Below are positions 1-11,944 of a DNA stretch of 64,000 nt, piece after piece. Within the stretch, counting starts at the first letter, position 1; every line of letters starts with the position of its first letter. The DNA is from Epiperipatus broadwayi (lineage: Eukaryota > Onychophora > Udeonychophora > Euonychophora > Peripatidae), in contig JAQFVV010006295.1 of the NCBI GenBank assembly GCA_028023455.1, forward strand, positions 1,364,001-1,428,000. The letters run 5' to 3'. The notes beneath the pieces are model-generated. The model ran no database searches. It was given only the letters and a program-made list of their open reading frames with translations, and had not been told where the DNA came from. The position numbers were made by a program, and so were the translations under genes.

Positions 1-1355
1 TACCAGATTAATAACTTTTTAATTTACTAACCATAGTTAAAATACTGAGTGAGATGTTATTTGATGTTTGATTTCTATAAAATTAGAAGTATGATTAAAA
101 ATTAAGTTTGTCATTGGCAATTGATAGAGAATAAAAAGATTTTGCCAATTTATTATAGCCATTAGATTTGAAGTTTTTTCAAGGGGAAATGGTGAAACAA
201 TATTCAGTATTAGAAAATTGAATTCTATGACATAATTTACAATGCTGCAATGGAGATTGTTAATTGTCTAATATTTAGAATTGAAGAAATATTTCAATTT
301 TATCACAATTTTCTTAAATATATATATATAAACTTCAAAATTGTTTACAGTACAACATATATTTCATTACTATACTTTCAATTTTATTTGCAGTCATATT
401 GGTAAAATATTTTCAGGTGTATCTGTAAGTTGAGTTTTTTGGAAATTAATATATCATATAATAAATTTAAAAATTATAACAATTGAATGTAAGACATGGA
501 TTCAAACCAGTAGCTTAAATGATGTAATAATAAAAGATGGCACAATGGAAACTTGTCATAAGTTTGTTATGCTACTTTGCTTTAATAGATTGGTTCTAGT
601 TTGAGATAAAGAAGTCATTACTATATTCTAGCTTCATAATTGCAAATTAAAATGAGATTATTTAATTAATTAATACTTCATTAATAAGTACTTTATTAAT
701 AAATAGTTCTTTCTTTTTCTTTGCAAAAACTGTAGTCTAATATTAGATGAATCTTTTCAATTATATTTAATAAAATATATTCTCTTATTTAAAAAAAATC
801 ACATTTTTATTTTTAAAGAATCTTCACGCCCTGCTACCTATATACAGGCTGATGAATATACTAGCTGGTAAAAAGAAATGCCTTAAAAATTCTTGTATAT
901 TCTGTGTTTAAAATATTTAGAATAATCTTATGAAAGATTTAATTTTATTTAGAAAATCAGTCATTGTCATATGTCATCACATAACCCCAGATTATTGTCT
1001 AATATTGGCACTGTTTTTTAAATATTTGCTATACCTACGTTGTTAAGATCATCTATAACTTTCCTTTTTTCCCCTACCAACAACATATATTTATAAAGAC
1101 AATTCTATCATAATTGTTCTATCTTTAACTGATACTTAATTCATTTCTTTTATTGTTAAATTTTTTAAATATTGTTTTCACATCAGTTTATCAATTTAGT
1201 TTTTTCTCTCTTCAATGACTCACAAAAATCTTGTATTGACAATCTCTTTGCCCATTTGTAACATTTTACATTTTTTATCCATAATAATAATAATAAGATA
1301 TATGTAATTAGTCAACCAATATTGTTTACAAAATATGCATTATTTATTTAACATA
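1..1355. other. AT-rich spacer, no gene seen
   Basis: I see no coding region, splice-bounded exon or structured RNA here apart from a possible SINE remnant at 498-560. The sequence is T- and A-rich with short TA and TTAA runs. Confidence 0.55.
498..560 (-). repeat. Possible SINE remnant (B-box only)
   Basis: On the minus strand the 11-mer GGTTTGAATCC (498-508) fits the RNA polymerase III B-box consensus GGTTYGANTCC. Some upstream minus sequence around 545-560 could be a decayed A-box, but no tRNA fold can be drawn. A decayed tRNA-derived SINE head is the best guess; chance is a real alternative. Confidence 0.22.
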
Positions 1356-1380
1356 TTTGGGAATATTTAAGTTAGGAGTA

Positions 1381-1440
1381 TTTCGAGCTCTATATATAAC
1401 ATTTGTAATACAAGCTTGTTAAATTAGGTCATGTGATATA
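1381..1440 (+). repeat. 3' part of hammerhead-family repeat (copy at 1.4 kb)
   Basis: About 55 bases here, including CAAGCTTGTTAAATTAGGTC and the following GTGATATATGACTTGATTT, recur almost exactly at 5915-5970. At the second site they lie directly downstream of a hammerhead 3' half, so this is the downstream part of the same dispersed repeat unit. Confidence 0.65.
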
Positions 1441-1679
1441 TGACTTGATTTTTTTTTTGTAATTTTATTTTTTGCTATTATGGCTTTGGTGATTTTATAT
1501 TGCTAAAGTTATTAATATATGGTGTTTTGGTATCAGTCCCATATGGATATTTAAGTTAGATAGCTGGATTGGAAGACATATGAATGTCTGAAAATGTCAG
1601 ATTTTCTACTTAATAATTAATTATTCATTAGATGAAGTGCTGGGCTTGTCCTGGTATTTTTAATCTAATGCTTGAATAT

Positions 1680-1780
1680 CCTAATACCTCACTGAGGAAG
1701 CCAGTAGCAGCAACTGGTCTGGGGTTGGGGATATTTTGCAGTTTGTTAAAAGCTTATTTGTGAGCTCTATATATAGTAAT
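1680..1780 (+). ncRNA. Decayed hammerhead ribozyme and flank
   Basis: The core CUGAGGA (1692-1698) has the hammerhead form CUGANGA. After a short stem II and GCAAC (canonically GAAAC), CUGGUC ends at a cleavage site after C1719. Stem I can be paired fully: ACCUCA just before the core with UGGGGU just after the cleavage site, then after an internal loop AUAUCC with GGAUAU. This is the architecture seen at 35.2 and 35.9 kb with different bases in the helices. The A13-to-C change should prevent cleavage. The following GAGCTCTATATATA also occurs at 1385-1398. PLE terminal repeats and animal retrozymes are the known homes of such ribozymes. Confidence 0.55.
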
Positions 1781-2671
1781 TAAACATTTACAAAGAATGT
1801 GAATAAAATTTTAATTTAATATATAATACATCATCTCTCAAAAGAATTTTTTTTAACAAAAAAAAAAAAAAAATCCTATAACTTTATTTTTATTTATGGA
1901 ATTGACAAATTTGAAATTTCTTAATTAGTTTATAATTTTTTTAAATCTATTGATTATAATTCTTATACTGATATGAATTAAGAATCACTTTTTTGCATGG
2001 ATGGGTTTATCTTTTTTTCTCCTTTCTATTTTAGTTTAGTTTTTTTTTATTTGTTTAGTTTAGATTTTTTAGTATTTTAATTATCAATATCTATTGGGCA
2101 GTTACAATGTAGGTTAATGTAGGAAATAGTGGATTATATTTGTATTAACAGCAAGCATCATTCTAAACTGTAAGAGAAAGAAGTCATAAATTACTGTTTT
2201 ATATTTAAAATGTGTTGACAGAATATTATTTGTATTATCAGAAGTCAATGACATTATTATAGCATGTAAGAATAATAATAAAATTATACAATCTTTTTTT
2301 CAAGCATTTATTTTGACCACTTCTATTCATCAAGAAATTATTAACAATTATTTCATTGTGAATATCAATGATATTAAAAATAATCAATTAATTACTTTTT
2401 CGGCAGTATCATGATGTTCCAGCATCAGAAGTGACAGATTAATATTTGTTCCAGGAAACTTTAACTCTTAATTCCACCATTCTACCATTCTGTTAATATG
2501 GACATATCATCATTGACATTATTTTTCATTGTCAAATGTAATTTGTTATTGATCATTGATAAATTTTTGCACAAGCAATAATTTTTTTTGTGTGTGTGTG
2601 CAAGAAACAATTATTTAAAAATATTTATGTACAAAATAAAGAATTTTATTACAATACTATTTCTTTGTCAA

Positions 2672-2750
2672 GCATTGGTGGTCGAGAGGTCAGCACAGCA
2701 GCCTTACAAGCAGTTGTCCCATCTTATCGGGTTCGCTTTCTGGCCGATGC
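2672..2750 (+). pseudogene. Class-II tRNA-like pseudogene or SINE head
   Basis: The 79 bases fold like a Leu/Ser-type tRNA. The acceptor stem GCATTGG (2672-2678) pairs with CCGATGC (2744-2750) with one G-U. The D-arm/A-box region reads TGGTCGAGAGGTC. The anticodon stem CAGCAGC/GCAGTTG has one mismatch around loop CTTACAA. The T-arm TCGGG/TCTGG uses wobble pairs around TTCGCTT, where the consensus A is replaced. A run of eight A follows at 2763-2771, which suggests retroposition. The weak T-arm and altered B-box argue against a functional tRNA gene. The overlapping 97-codon ORF is not protein-like. Confidence 0.55.
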
Positions 2751-2771
2751 TATGACACATGAGAAAAAAAA

Positions 2772-4394
2772 AATACTATTTCTTTTTAAATTTTGTTTTT
2801 GCTTTTTTATATATTTTTTCCCCCCCAGACTTACTTTTTCTTCTGTCTGTATGTGTTGCAGGATTGTAGCACTATTGAGATAATTAAGCATTATTAATAA
2901 TATTTTGTCAGTTTTGCTATCTTTTTCTAATTTTTTTAGCATGTCAATATTTAGAGCTATATTACAAGTTTTAATTTTGCCTAGTCATTGTTTCTATTGG
3001 TGAAGATTTTCTGATTTCTCAAATCTCTTTCAATGTGTAACCTTACTGAAAGAAGTCATCTTATAAAGTTTCTATTATTTTGTTTGGGTTTGTTTTATTC
3101 CACTAGATTGTTTTAGCATTGCTTTATTAGATTTTTAATTACAATATTTTTAAAATTATTGTGTATATTATATTACTAGTTTGTTGTGTTTATTAACATT
3201 TAAAGTATTTCATAATTATATAACTTCAGTATATTTATTTGTAAAAATTTGAAGTAGTTAGAATATAGTATGTCCTTGGCAGTAAGGATGGGTTTAATTT
3301 AATAAAGTAATTGTTTACCATGTAAATTTTCCTAATAAATTTTTAGGCATTAATTTAAAAAGCAGAAATAAATAACTTAAAATTAGAGAAAGTTATTCGG
3401 AATTACTTGAGATAATCTGATATATTTTTGGATTTTAAGTTTTTTCTTATTTGACAGAATTACTACTGGAATCTGTCCTGCATATTAGATATTAATATTT
3501 AATTTTAGCTTTTATCATTTGCTAATTATAATTTTAAATATATGATTGTATATACTTAAATATATAATAAAGAATATTATAAAAAGTGAATGTTGATGAA
3601 AACTTATTTTGTTTTTTTTTACTTTCAATTTGTTATAAAAGAAATATATAATAATAATATAATACTCAGATTTTATAGTTATTTCTTAGCTGACATTTTT
3701 AACTGTCATATTTATTGAGATATATTTTAAGATTATTATCTTATTAATTTTTAAATGAAGTGATTTATAAATAAGATTTTTTTCTCAACGTTTTTATGAT
3801 ATTAATTTTTTTAAAAAGTATTCTCTGATTACAAATAAATAAATAATATTATGAATTATGAACTGTTACTTTTGTTTTGTATTTATTATTTTAAAAATAA
3901 TAAAAATCTTTCTTTTTATTGATTAATGTTTTCTCACCGATATTTCGATTGTCTGTCATTCTTCATCAGAACTACAAATGGCAATATGTTATTTTTTTAT
4001 AATATAGACTTTTTGAATACATAAAATAAAAGTTTTTAATATTGCATATCTATGTTAAAAATATAAATTGCATCGTAATTTGATGATGGCTTTAGAGCAG
4101 ATCCTGTTAAATATCATGGGCAAATAAGATAAAATTAGGCATATAAAAAAAATAAGCAGAACATTTAGTGAGAAATTAAATTAAGTTCATTAGTCGCAAA
4201 TGGTATATAAATTCATTACATGTCTGAATGAATATATGTGGATGAGTGTATATATAAATACTGCATAGCCACAGATTGAAAAATATCCATTTTGTTAAAA
4301 TAATTATTTAAGTAAATTTTATTTTATTTTAAATGAGACTAATTATTCAGAAAATTTCTTTTATATTTAATTTTTAAATTAAAACCTACTAAAA

Positions 4395-4452
<58 letters not shown>

Positions 4453-5600
4453 TTATATATATATGACCATGAATTGAATCACAAGGCAGAGGAGGTAAAT
4501 AAGTACAAGTTGATTTAAATTGAGGAGTAGCAATAAATTAGAAAGTTAAGATGGCTTTAATTAAATATATTTATTTTCCTTCACATAGTCAAAGAAATTA
4601 ATAACTTAATAAAGCACTAAAGAAATTGGTTGACTAATAGATTAAAAAGTATGTATGCCCATACACATATATATTGTACAAAGTTTTTAAAAACCGTTTA
4701 TTTCAATTAAAATGAACAAAAGCAATGGATCATGAAACTCAATTATTGTAATGCAACTTGCAAGTTGATTTAAATTAAAAAAGTCAATTCTTTGGCGGAG
4801 GGAGTTCTTGCAAATACAGAAACTTTCATTTCTAGAGAAAAAATTGGTCAATTTAAGCTGTAAGTATGAAATATATAGAATTCAAGGTTGTGGATTTGTG
4901 CTAATTTATAATAATGATTGTTTTTAGAAAATTGTATTAAAGATAGTTTGCCATAAATTACTTAAATCTAATCTGTGTCTTTGAAAATTCAAATTTTATT
5001 CTGAAATCATTAAAACAGATTTAATTAAAGTTAATTTTCAAATTAAACCAGAATAATTAGAATTGTTTTTTAAGACACATAATTAAAATAGACTAAAAGC
5101 TTTTTTTACATGTTTTAAAAACATTCTGAGCAGATGATTTGGATTAATATCTGAATTAAGGGTAATGTGTTTTTGAAAGCAGTTAGATAGAATATTATAA
5201 ATCTATAAAAGGTCTTAGAAATAAAAACAAATACTGATTGCATCATTGGAGGAAAATAGGGTAGAATTGTGGCAGTTTATTTTAAAAGTTAGATATTTTG
5301 AAGAAGTTGGATAAGAAATACAATTAATTCTAGTGTCAAATATTTGCTGTTTGGCACAATAAATTTAACTATATACCAAGCTTATTGCAACTAGTTATTA
5401 GTGCAGACAGTACTTTTAAATATATCCCATTGAAGCAATGACAGCCAAGTTCAGTGATGCTAACAAAGTCTTTATGTCTGGTTGAGGTAACTTAAAAGTG
5501 CATCTGCCTTTTCATCATCCATCAGAATATTTTATTCCAGACAGAGTATGAAATCTAGTATAGTCTTGTTTTTTAACTATAATGATAAGAAAATGTGTTG
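2772..5600. other. AT-rich spacer with TA microsatellite
   Basis: No gene or recognisable element seen. It contains a long TA repeat at about 4399-4449 with a second short run at 4455-4464, and otherwise simple AT-rich sequence. Confidence 0.55.
4399..4464. repeat. (TA)n microsatellite
   Basis: About 25 uninterrupted TA dinucleotides, a T6 interruption, then a shorter TA run. It could form a cruciform. Confidence 0.9.
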
Positions 5601-5607
5601 ACTTAGC

Positions 5608-5680
5608 TTGGAAGTTAGCAGTCTAGTTGATAGAGTGCTGCCTAACTTATTGAAGATCAAAAGCTATTGTAAACTTATAA
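5608..5680 (+). repeat. Possible SINE head
   Basis: AGTCTAGTTGATAGAGTGC (5620-5638) resembles a tRNA A-box with D-arm, followed about 35 bases later by a decayed B-box position. No complete tRNA fold can be drawn. It is listed because several better SINE heads occur in the window. Confidence 0.3.
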
Positions 5681-5821
5681 TTTTATTATCATCATTCAAA
5701 TAAGATGGGGGAAAAACTATCTGATGATTTTATCTGAAACTGCAAATTAAGAAGCCTCAGATTACACTTGTAATTCTGAAAGAAGCTGCCATACTCCAGG
5801 CATATATATAAATATTATCTA

Positions 5822-5975
5822 ATGAACTTGCCAATAGGTCTTAACACACTTTTCAGAAACCGGTCTGGGGTAAAGATATTTTGAAAAGATTGTTAAGAGC
5901 TGTTGGCAAGCTCAGATAACATTTGTAATGCAAGCTTGTTAAATTAGGTCATGTGATATATGACTTGATTTGTTT
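5822..5975 (+). repeat. Hammerhead-family repeat, 3' half
   Basis: GAAACCGGUC followed by UGGGGU (5856-5871) is the 3' half of the hammerhead seen at 1.7 and 35.9 kb; CCGG is the palindromic stem III. The 5' core is not recognisable, so this copy is dead. The downstream part shares its final 55 bases with 1381-1440. An inverted pair CTTGCCAA / TTGGCAAG encloses the ribozyme remnant. Confidence 0.55.
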
Positions 5976-6494
5976 GCAAATATATATATATATTATTGGT
6001 AAGAAACTTATTTTTTTATTCAGTATCTAAAGATTTAAAGAAATAATATTTTTTCTTATTTATCCATGTAAATAGCAAATGTATTTTTCTCCTTACTATT
6101 TTAATTAATACAATATGTATATTTTGTAAATGTCACTTTAAAATGTATTTGAAAAAGGAAAATTTAGATTTTACTAGTTATGAGTAGTATTTATGGTTTA
6201 TTTGGAATGTTAATATCAGAATTATTAATCACATACAATTCTAAAAAGGATATTAGTTACATAAAAATAATATTTTAATATATTCGTAAAGTATCGGGCA
6301 ATATATTGTTTTAATCTCCATTTGTTTTGTATTTGCTGTTGTTATATGTTAGCTTAATAAAGTACTTGCTAAGTTTGAACTGAGCTTTTTTCATTTAGTC
6401 ATTATTTTCACATTACATAATGCTAAGTTAGTTATTAAATTAATAAATTTGTGGAATCTCAAATTTAAGTTTTTGATTCTGTATATTATAAATT

Positions 6495-6955
6495 AGTATT
6501 AAAGCACAAGTGCGTGTGCGGCGCAACTTCTCCCCAAAACTGTTAATACAAAAACAAAAACTAACAAAAAAAAAAAAAACACCGGGGCCCTTTCAAAAGG
6601 TTCTTCCCCTCATCACATCTTGACTTGTTTAAATTTTAATATATGCAAAAATCTCCTTTTTTTTTTTTAGAAAAAGACACACTCCTCTTTCCTGTTTTGT
6701 CGCGGGGGTTGTGAGAGAAAAAGTCTCCTCTTTTTATGTTTTGTGTTCTCTCTTTTCTTTCAATTGGTGGGAGGGTAGGATTGTGGTGAGGTGAGGGGGG
6801 GGAGTAGAGAAGAGGAGAAAAGAAAAAAAGGAAGGGGGAGTGGTAAGGGGGTGTGTGGGGGGGGTGTTGTGTGGGGGGAGTGGGGGGGGAGGGGCCCTCT
6901 TGTCCTATGATATGTTTGCAATGGTATAAGTATTGGGGGGGGAGTTTGTCTTGGT
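6495..6955. repeat. G-rich / purine-tract island
   Basis: The composition changes abruptly: homopolymer A and T runs, then many runs of 4 to 9 G on the plus strand between about 6771 and 6955. Spacing of G-runs would allow G-quadruplexes. The low-complexity mix of G-runs with GTGT and an odd GGGGCCC could also reflect poor base calling. No gene seen. Confidence 0.6.
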
Positions 6956-7886
6956 ATTGTTAATTATATTGTTAGAATTTGGAGGGGTTCGAAAACAGAG
7001 CTGATATTTGTATTTGCATTAACAGCTTTTGGGAGAGTGGAATTGGATATATAAAGAAATATTATTAATCAAATTAGTATTAAGCAGTAGTGATTTAATA
7101 AAATCTTGAATGACTCAAACCTGGATATGTAGGGCAATTGTCTAAACTAAAGAGATGACACTCAAGGTCATATATATCTTTGATAGATTAGATTATTTTT
7201 CAATCTTTTATTTTTTGGGAGATGATGGTGATGATTAAGAAATATAAGTAGTGTTTTGTAAGGCTTAACTACAAGTTGTTTGAAAATTATTACTTAATTT
7301 GATCATCTCACAAACCTGATCTACACCATTAACATTATAATTAACTCATCAACGTGTGTAGATATAGATCTTAATATTTATTGTCAATTAAGAGTTTCTC
7401 CCCCCATGACCCTAAAAATGATGAAAATGATGCATCATTGTATCATCATATACATTATTATATTTAAAGATGTGGCCATATTTTGTTCACTCTTCTCTTT
7501 TAATGATTTTATTCTGTTCCAAATCTTAACTTCCTGACTGTTATCACATGCATATATATATATATATATATATATAACAGATTATTAAGATTTAATTAAT
7601 GGAAAAAAAAAAATTAAAAATATAATAAAGAATTGTTTTTTAAAAAAAATTCTCCGATAAATTTATATAATCATTAAACTATACTTATAAAGTTATTTAA
7701 ATCATGTTAATTCAAAAACAAGGCTAAATAAGTAATTAGGGGTAAAAGATAAAATTGAACTATTTCCATAATCTAATATTAAGTTTTGGAAATCTTTAGA
7801 AAAATTTATTTAAATTTTCTAATTACATGTAAGTATTAATAATAGCATGCAGTTTAGTGTAAGCAAAAGATATTCTCCTTCCTTTT
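6956..7886. other. AT-rich spacer
   Basis: No gene seen. Contains a TA microsatellite at about 7554-7576 and a GATGATGGTGATGA run near 7222 that resembles RTE tails but has no RTE sequence upstream. Confidence 0.5.
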
Positions 7887-7987
7887 TCAGGTGTTGCTGT
7901 GCTGACCAGTGACAGTACTAGCATGGAAATCAAACCTGTACCCTTATATTCTTGAACACTCTAACCAACTGAGCCATCCTGCCAAAA
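7887..7987 (-). repeat. tRNA-derived SINE
   Basis: On the minus strand the unit starts with a tRNA-like head: A-box TGGCTCAGTTGG (7965-7976) and B-box GGTTTGATTTCC (7925-7936), 28 bases apart, which is normal tRNA spacing. After the head comes a short body containing GGTCAGCACAGCAACACC and a purine-rich end near 7890. The A-box is nearly perfect and the B-box has one T for C, so this is a moderately old SINE rather than a functional tRNA gene. Confidence 0.65.
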
Positions 7988-8094
7988 GCAATAGTCAGTA
8001 GACATTTCATATACTTATCTATTAGATTTTTTCTGATTTCTCCTCTTTTTCCTAAGAGCAAAGTTGATTAGTTGTTTTCATACATTATATATAG

Positions 8095-8520
8095 TCATAC
8101 TAGTTTGACTTATGGGGTTATTTGCCATTGTCATGTGAGCAACTTCTTTGAATTTTCTTCTTTATACCTTTTCCTCTCTATCCACTATTTTTGTATTTTC
8201 CCATTTGAATATATGTTCATTGGTACATAGATGGTCTGCTACCTTAGACACCTGCTTTCTTTTTTTCTAATTATCATTTAGTGCTCTTGCAATCACTTTT
8301 CAATGAGGTGACTGGTCTCATCAATATACATTCTTCCACATTCATATGGTATTCCATAGATGCAGTTTTTGCTTTTTAGCATTTTAAGTTTAGGCTTTGA
8401 TTACATTAGAATTCCTCATAGTTGTGCTATGGTTCTGGAAAGCTGTTCTGATATTATACTGATTGCAGATTTTCCTTAATTTCTCTGCTATTTTTGGAAT
8501 ATATGGATACACTACAATAC
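8095..8520 (-). pseudogene. Penelope-like element: linker and GIY-YIG endonuclease relic
   Basis: Minus-strand translation gives, in order, the linker motif YPYIPKIAEKLRKICNQYNI followed by a threonine-rich stretch (about 8395-8520), then GIPYECGRMYIDETSHLIEK (about 8280-8350; canonical PLEs read C..YIGETSR..RL.EH), and then motifs EHIFKWENTKIVDREEKV and EVAHMTMANNPISQ (about 8100-8240). This is the C-terminal half of a PLE polyprotein, whose endonuclease nicks the target for reverse transcription. The YIG glycine is replaced by D, and there are stops and at least two frameshifts, so it is dead. It lies in the right order and orientation to be the downstream part of the RT relic at 12.9-13.4 kb. 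Confidence 0.85.
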
Positions 8521-8652
8521 CAATAATCTTTTTTTTTTTCTTTTAATGGTTTTTTTTATCATTTTTTTCCTTTTGATGGTTATTTTTATTATTTATTTAA
8601 GGTTTTATTAATAACAACTGATGGATAACCATTTTTGATAAAAATTTGTCTA
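8521..8652 (-). other. Spacer between PLE relic and G-poor block
   Basis: T-rich sequence with two similar halves (TTTTAATGG / TTTTGATGG). It may be decayed PLE sequence; no motif is readable. Confidence 0.35.
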
Positions 8653-9540
8653 TATATTGTACCCTTACTTCTTGATATATAAAATAGTTTAAAATACAAC
8701 TAGCTCAGTTACATTATTATGCTTAATTAAAATTTGCATATCTATCTTTAATATACTTTTATATTATCATATCTTAATTAAATTTATTATCAATCATCAA
8801 AATCAATATAGTTCTAGATTATACTAATTAAATAAGTATTTATAAAATTATGAGACTGCGAAGTAAAGTTACAAAGTAATAAGCAGATTTACACTGAGTC
8901 AATATCTCCCAAGATACTGTCTCAATGGCATAAGAATACTATCACTACCCTATCACTTTACCACTACATCTATAGCATTCTTATGGCTTTTAAATGAAAT
9001 AAATTATCTTTAATAATACTAAAATAATTCCTAACTTTTAACTTAAAATATAATTAAATAATCTCAGGTTCTTCTAAGCTGTTTTAAAATAATAATAACT
9101 CATGTAAATAAGTATGATGTGGGATTTTATATCAAACTTAAATACACCTAACTTATTTTAATAATAATAATAAATAATAATCTTAAAGTGTAATTTAATC
9201 TCATCTATTTCTATGATATAATCAATCATTAAATAAATAAACAATTATATGTATATCTTTTATTTTATATGGTATCTTCATTTTAAAATAGATCAAAATC
9301 TTAGACTTAATAATCTGTGGCAATAAACAATATTGTATTCTTATAATGTGTATTATAATCATCTTATGACCATTGCAATATTTTATGTTCATGTCAATCA
9401 ATTCTTATAAAATAATGTTAAGCAAATATTGTATTCATTTCTAAATAATAATAACAAATTCAATTTTGTGCAAATATTATGTTTATTTCAAATCATCTGA
9501 TGTCAAAATGCTGAGGTGAAAAATAATGAAACTCGACACA

Positions 9541-9570
9541 CTTTTAAAACAAATTAACAAATTTATTTAC
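9541..9570 (-). terminator. Possible poly(A) signal region, minus strand
   Basis: On the minus strand AATAAA (complement near 9560) is followed by a T/G-rich stretch ending in GTGTGTCG. It could end a minus-strand transcript starting near 11.95 kb. AATAAA is common in AT-rich DNA, so this is weak. Confidence 0.2.
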
Positions 9571-11481
9571 AATAACTTCAAATAAAATTTATTTACACTA
9601 TTTACAGTTTATAATTTATGACAACAAATAAAATAAAAATAAGAAATACAAATATAAGAGGCTTACACTGTTATTAACTTATGTACTTAATAAGCAATTA
9701 CACATTCCTTCAAATGCTATATTAATATGATTATAGTGTGTTTTTCTTAAACTTAGATTTTTAAATAAATAGTTGTACTTTAATTACTACAAATAACAAT
9801 ATGTCAAGACTATTTATGTAGCATGTGTACATAATGTAGTTCTACCTATTAAATAACTACATTAATTAAATATCATTTATAATGTATTATCATGTATTCA
9901 CTTTGTTATTAGCATTGCCTAAGAGCTTTATATAAAATTAATATCTCTTTATAATGTAAAACAAATGATTGGCTATAATTATATTCCACCTAATGTAATT
10001 CCTGTTATATGTTTTATAAAATATGCATTCTATATCTGTATTATTCAAACATTAATATTTAAATCATTTATCAATTTTAAATTCATAAAACATTACATTA
10101 GATAAATTTTATGATTCCTTTCTGTGTAAAATCATTATTTTACCCTATGTGCTTTACTAACCTTTCTAATAAATTTCTATCTATAAAACATATTCTAAAC
10201 TTATTTAAAACATTTTCCGGAAAAACAAATATCAACTTCAAATAAAATATTCATTATCCAAATTACTCATACTATATTGTCTATACTTAGTAAACTTTTC
10301 AATCTAAATATAGGCTTCTACTCATAACGTAACTTAACTTATTCAATAAACAAAATACACAAAAATATAGACTTTTAAAATCCTTTTCTAAATTGCAAAA
10401 ATAAAATAATTACTTAGATAAATAATAAACATCATTTTAATACTAAGCATAAATAAAAATATCAAAATTATTTACGAAAGAATCATATAATTATTTCTAA
10501 GCCTTTACATAATGTTGTATCATGTTTATATTATAAATTAAAAATTATGCATATTTTAATAAAGTTTGTAATGTATGTGTTTTCATAATATATTTATCCA
10601 TTCATTCTACAACAACATAATATTCAGTTGATCTAAAGAAAACATATTAAATTCATTAAAAATCATTATACAATATTTTTTACCATAATAATAATATTGT
10701 CCATTCTGCTATCCAGTATTCTTCGGAATTTGCAGCTTCATAAAATAAAAATCATTCACATTTTCACTCATAAACATTCATTAGAATATTCCGTGTTATA
10801 TTAATTATAAAATAAGTTTATGTAATTAATTATTATATTATTTTTAAGTTACTATTTAATAAATGTACCTAACCTACTTTTTAAGAGTTTAATAATATTT
10901 AAATTTTATGTTAAATAAATAAAATAAAAAAATCATATTACATAGTCCAGCGTTGATTTTTGTCCTACCATAAAGTTCTAACAAATATCCTCCGTATAAA
11001 GTCAATAAAACACTATTTCCTGTTCCGTTGTATCACGTGCTTCTTGAAAGTTTATAATAAAAATGATAACGTTTATTTTTTTAAAAAAAATAATAAGTTC
11101 CCCAAGAAAACAAAACAAAATTAAAACAATAGTTATAAGTTTTGTCTGGATCCAGTTCTTCATAGAATATTATTCAAAAGTCATTATTTCAAAACTAAGT
11201 TATAATTTATAAAATTATCCTTCAATTATTTTAAATTAACTTAGTTTGGCTTGGCTTAGTTTAACTTGACTTGGATATCCATGTACTACTTGCGCATTTG
11301 TAAATACCATATTCCGGTAAGAATTAATTTTTCCATCTATAACGTCCAGCGTTTAGATAACTTTAATAAAATAATTTTATTATATTACGATTTTTAAAAA
11401 TACTTATACTTATAATATATTTGCCTTTTCAAATTATCAATCTCTAGTCTTTTAAGCATAAAGACTTAACAAGGCAAGTAT

Positions 11482-11748
11482 TTATTTAAAATTACTACTG
11501 CATCTTATATCTTTCCTTAAGATACATATTTTACTTCTATAATTTGTCAAAATACTTTCTTTTACAGAAATATTTATATTTTTTAAAATATCTATTAGTA
11601 ATAGACAATAGTAATTTAACTTTTGAAAACTATTTATAGTCCAAAATACTACTTTTCTCCATCTTGTAGTTTTATGTACTAATCCAGCGTCTGTTACTTC
11701 TATAGCATAAAGTTTCTGATATATTTCTCCGATACGTGATGTTTCCAT
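11482..11748 (-). CDS. Unrecognised 88-residue ORF below a promoter-like region
   Basis: The ORF begins METSRIGEIYQKLYAIEV and its first 32 residues, to TTRWRK, look like ordinary protein. After that the sequence turns into AT-rich translation, so only the first part may be an exon; a weak donor GTAGTA follows the codons for WRK. I recognise no family. The ATG has G at +4. It lies about 200 bases downstream of a TATA box and CCAAT motif on the same strand, which is the main reason to list it. It lies inside the G-poor block and could belong to a mobile element or be spurious. Confidence 0.33.
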   Translation of the reverse strand: METSRIGEIYQKLYAIEVTDAGLVHKTTRWRKVVFWTINSFQKLNYYCLLLIDILKNINISVKESILTNYRSKICILRKDIRCSSNFK

Positions 11749-11944
11749 TGATTATTTGTACGTAAATTGAGCTTCGATATTGAGAAGATGATAGGAAATA
11801 TTAAGTTTCTACTGCATATTCATTACTTTAAAAATATTATAAATTATTCAATAACACTCTTATGATTCTACAACTGATTTTAAGAGCGTTTATAAATTTA
11901 CTCAGCTATTTTTTAAATAGCACAAACGACTTAGAAGTTTATTG

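Noticed and set aside
2590-2883. 97-codon plus-strand ORF over the tRNA-like region
   Set aside because: It is built from a TG repeat, the tRNA-like sequence and T-rich DNA; cysteine/phenylalanine-rich translation is an AT artefact.
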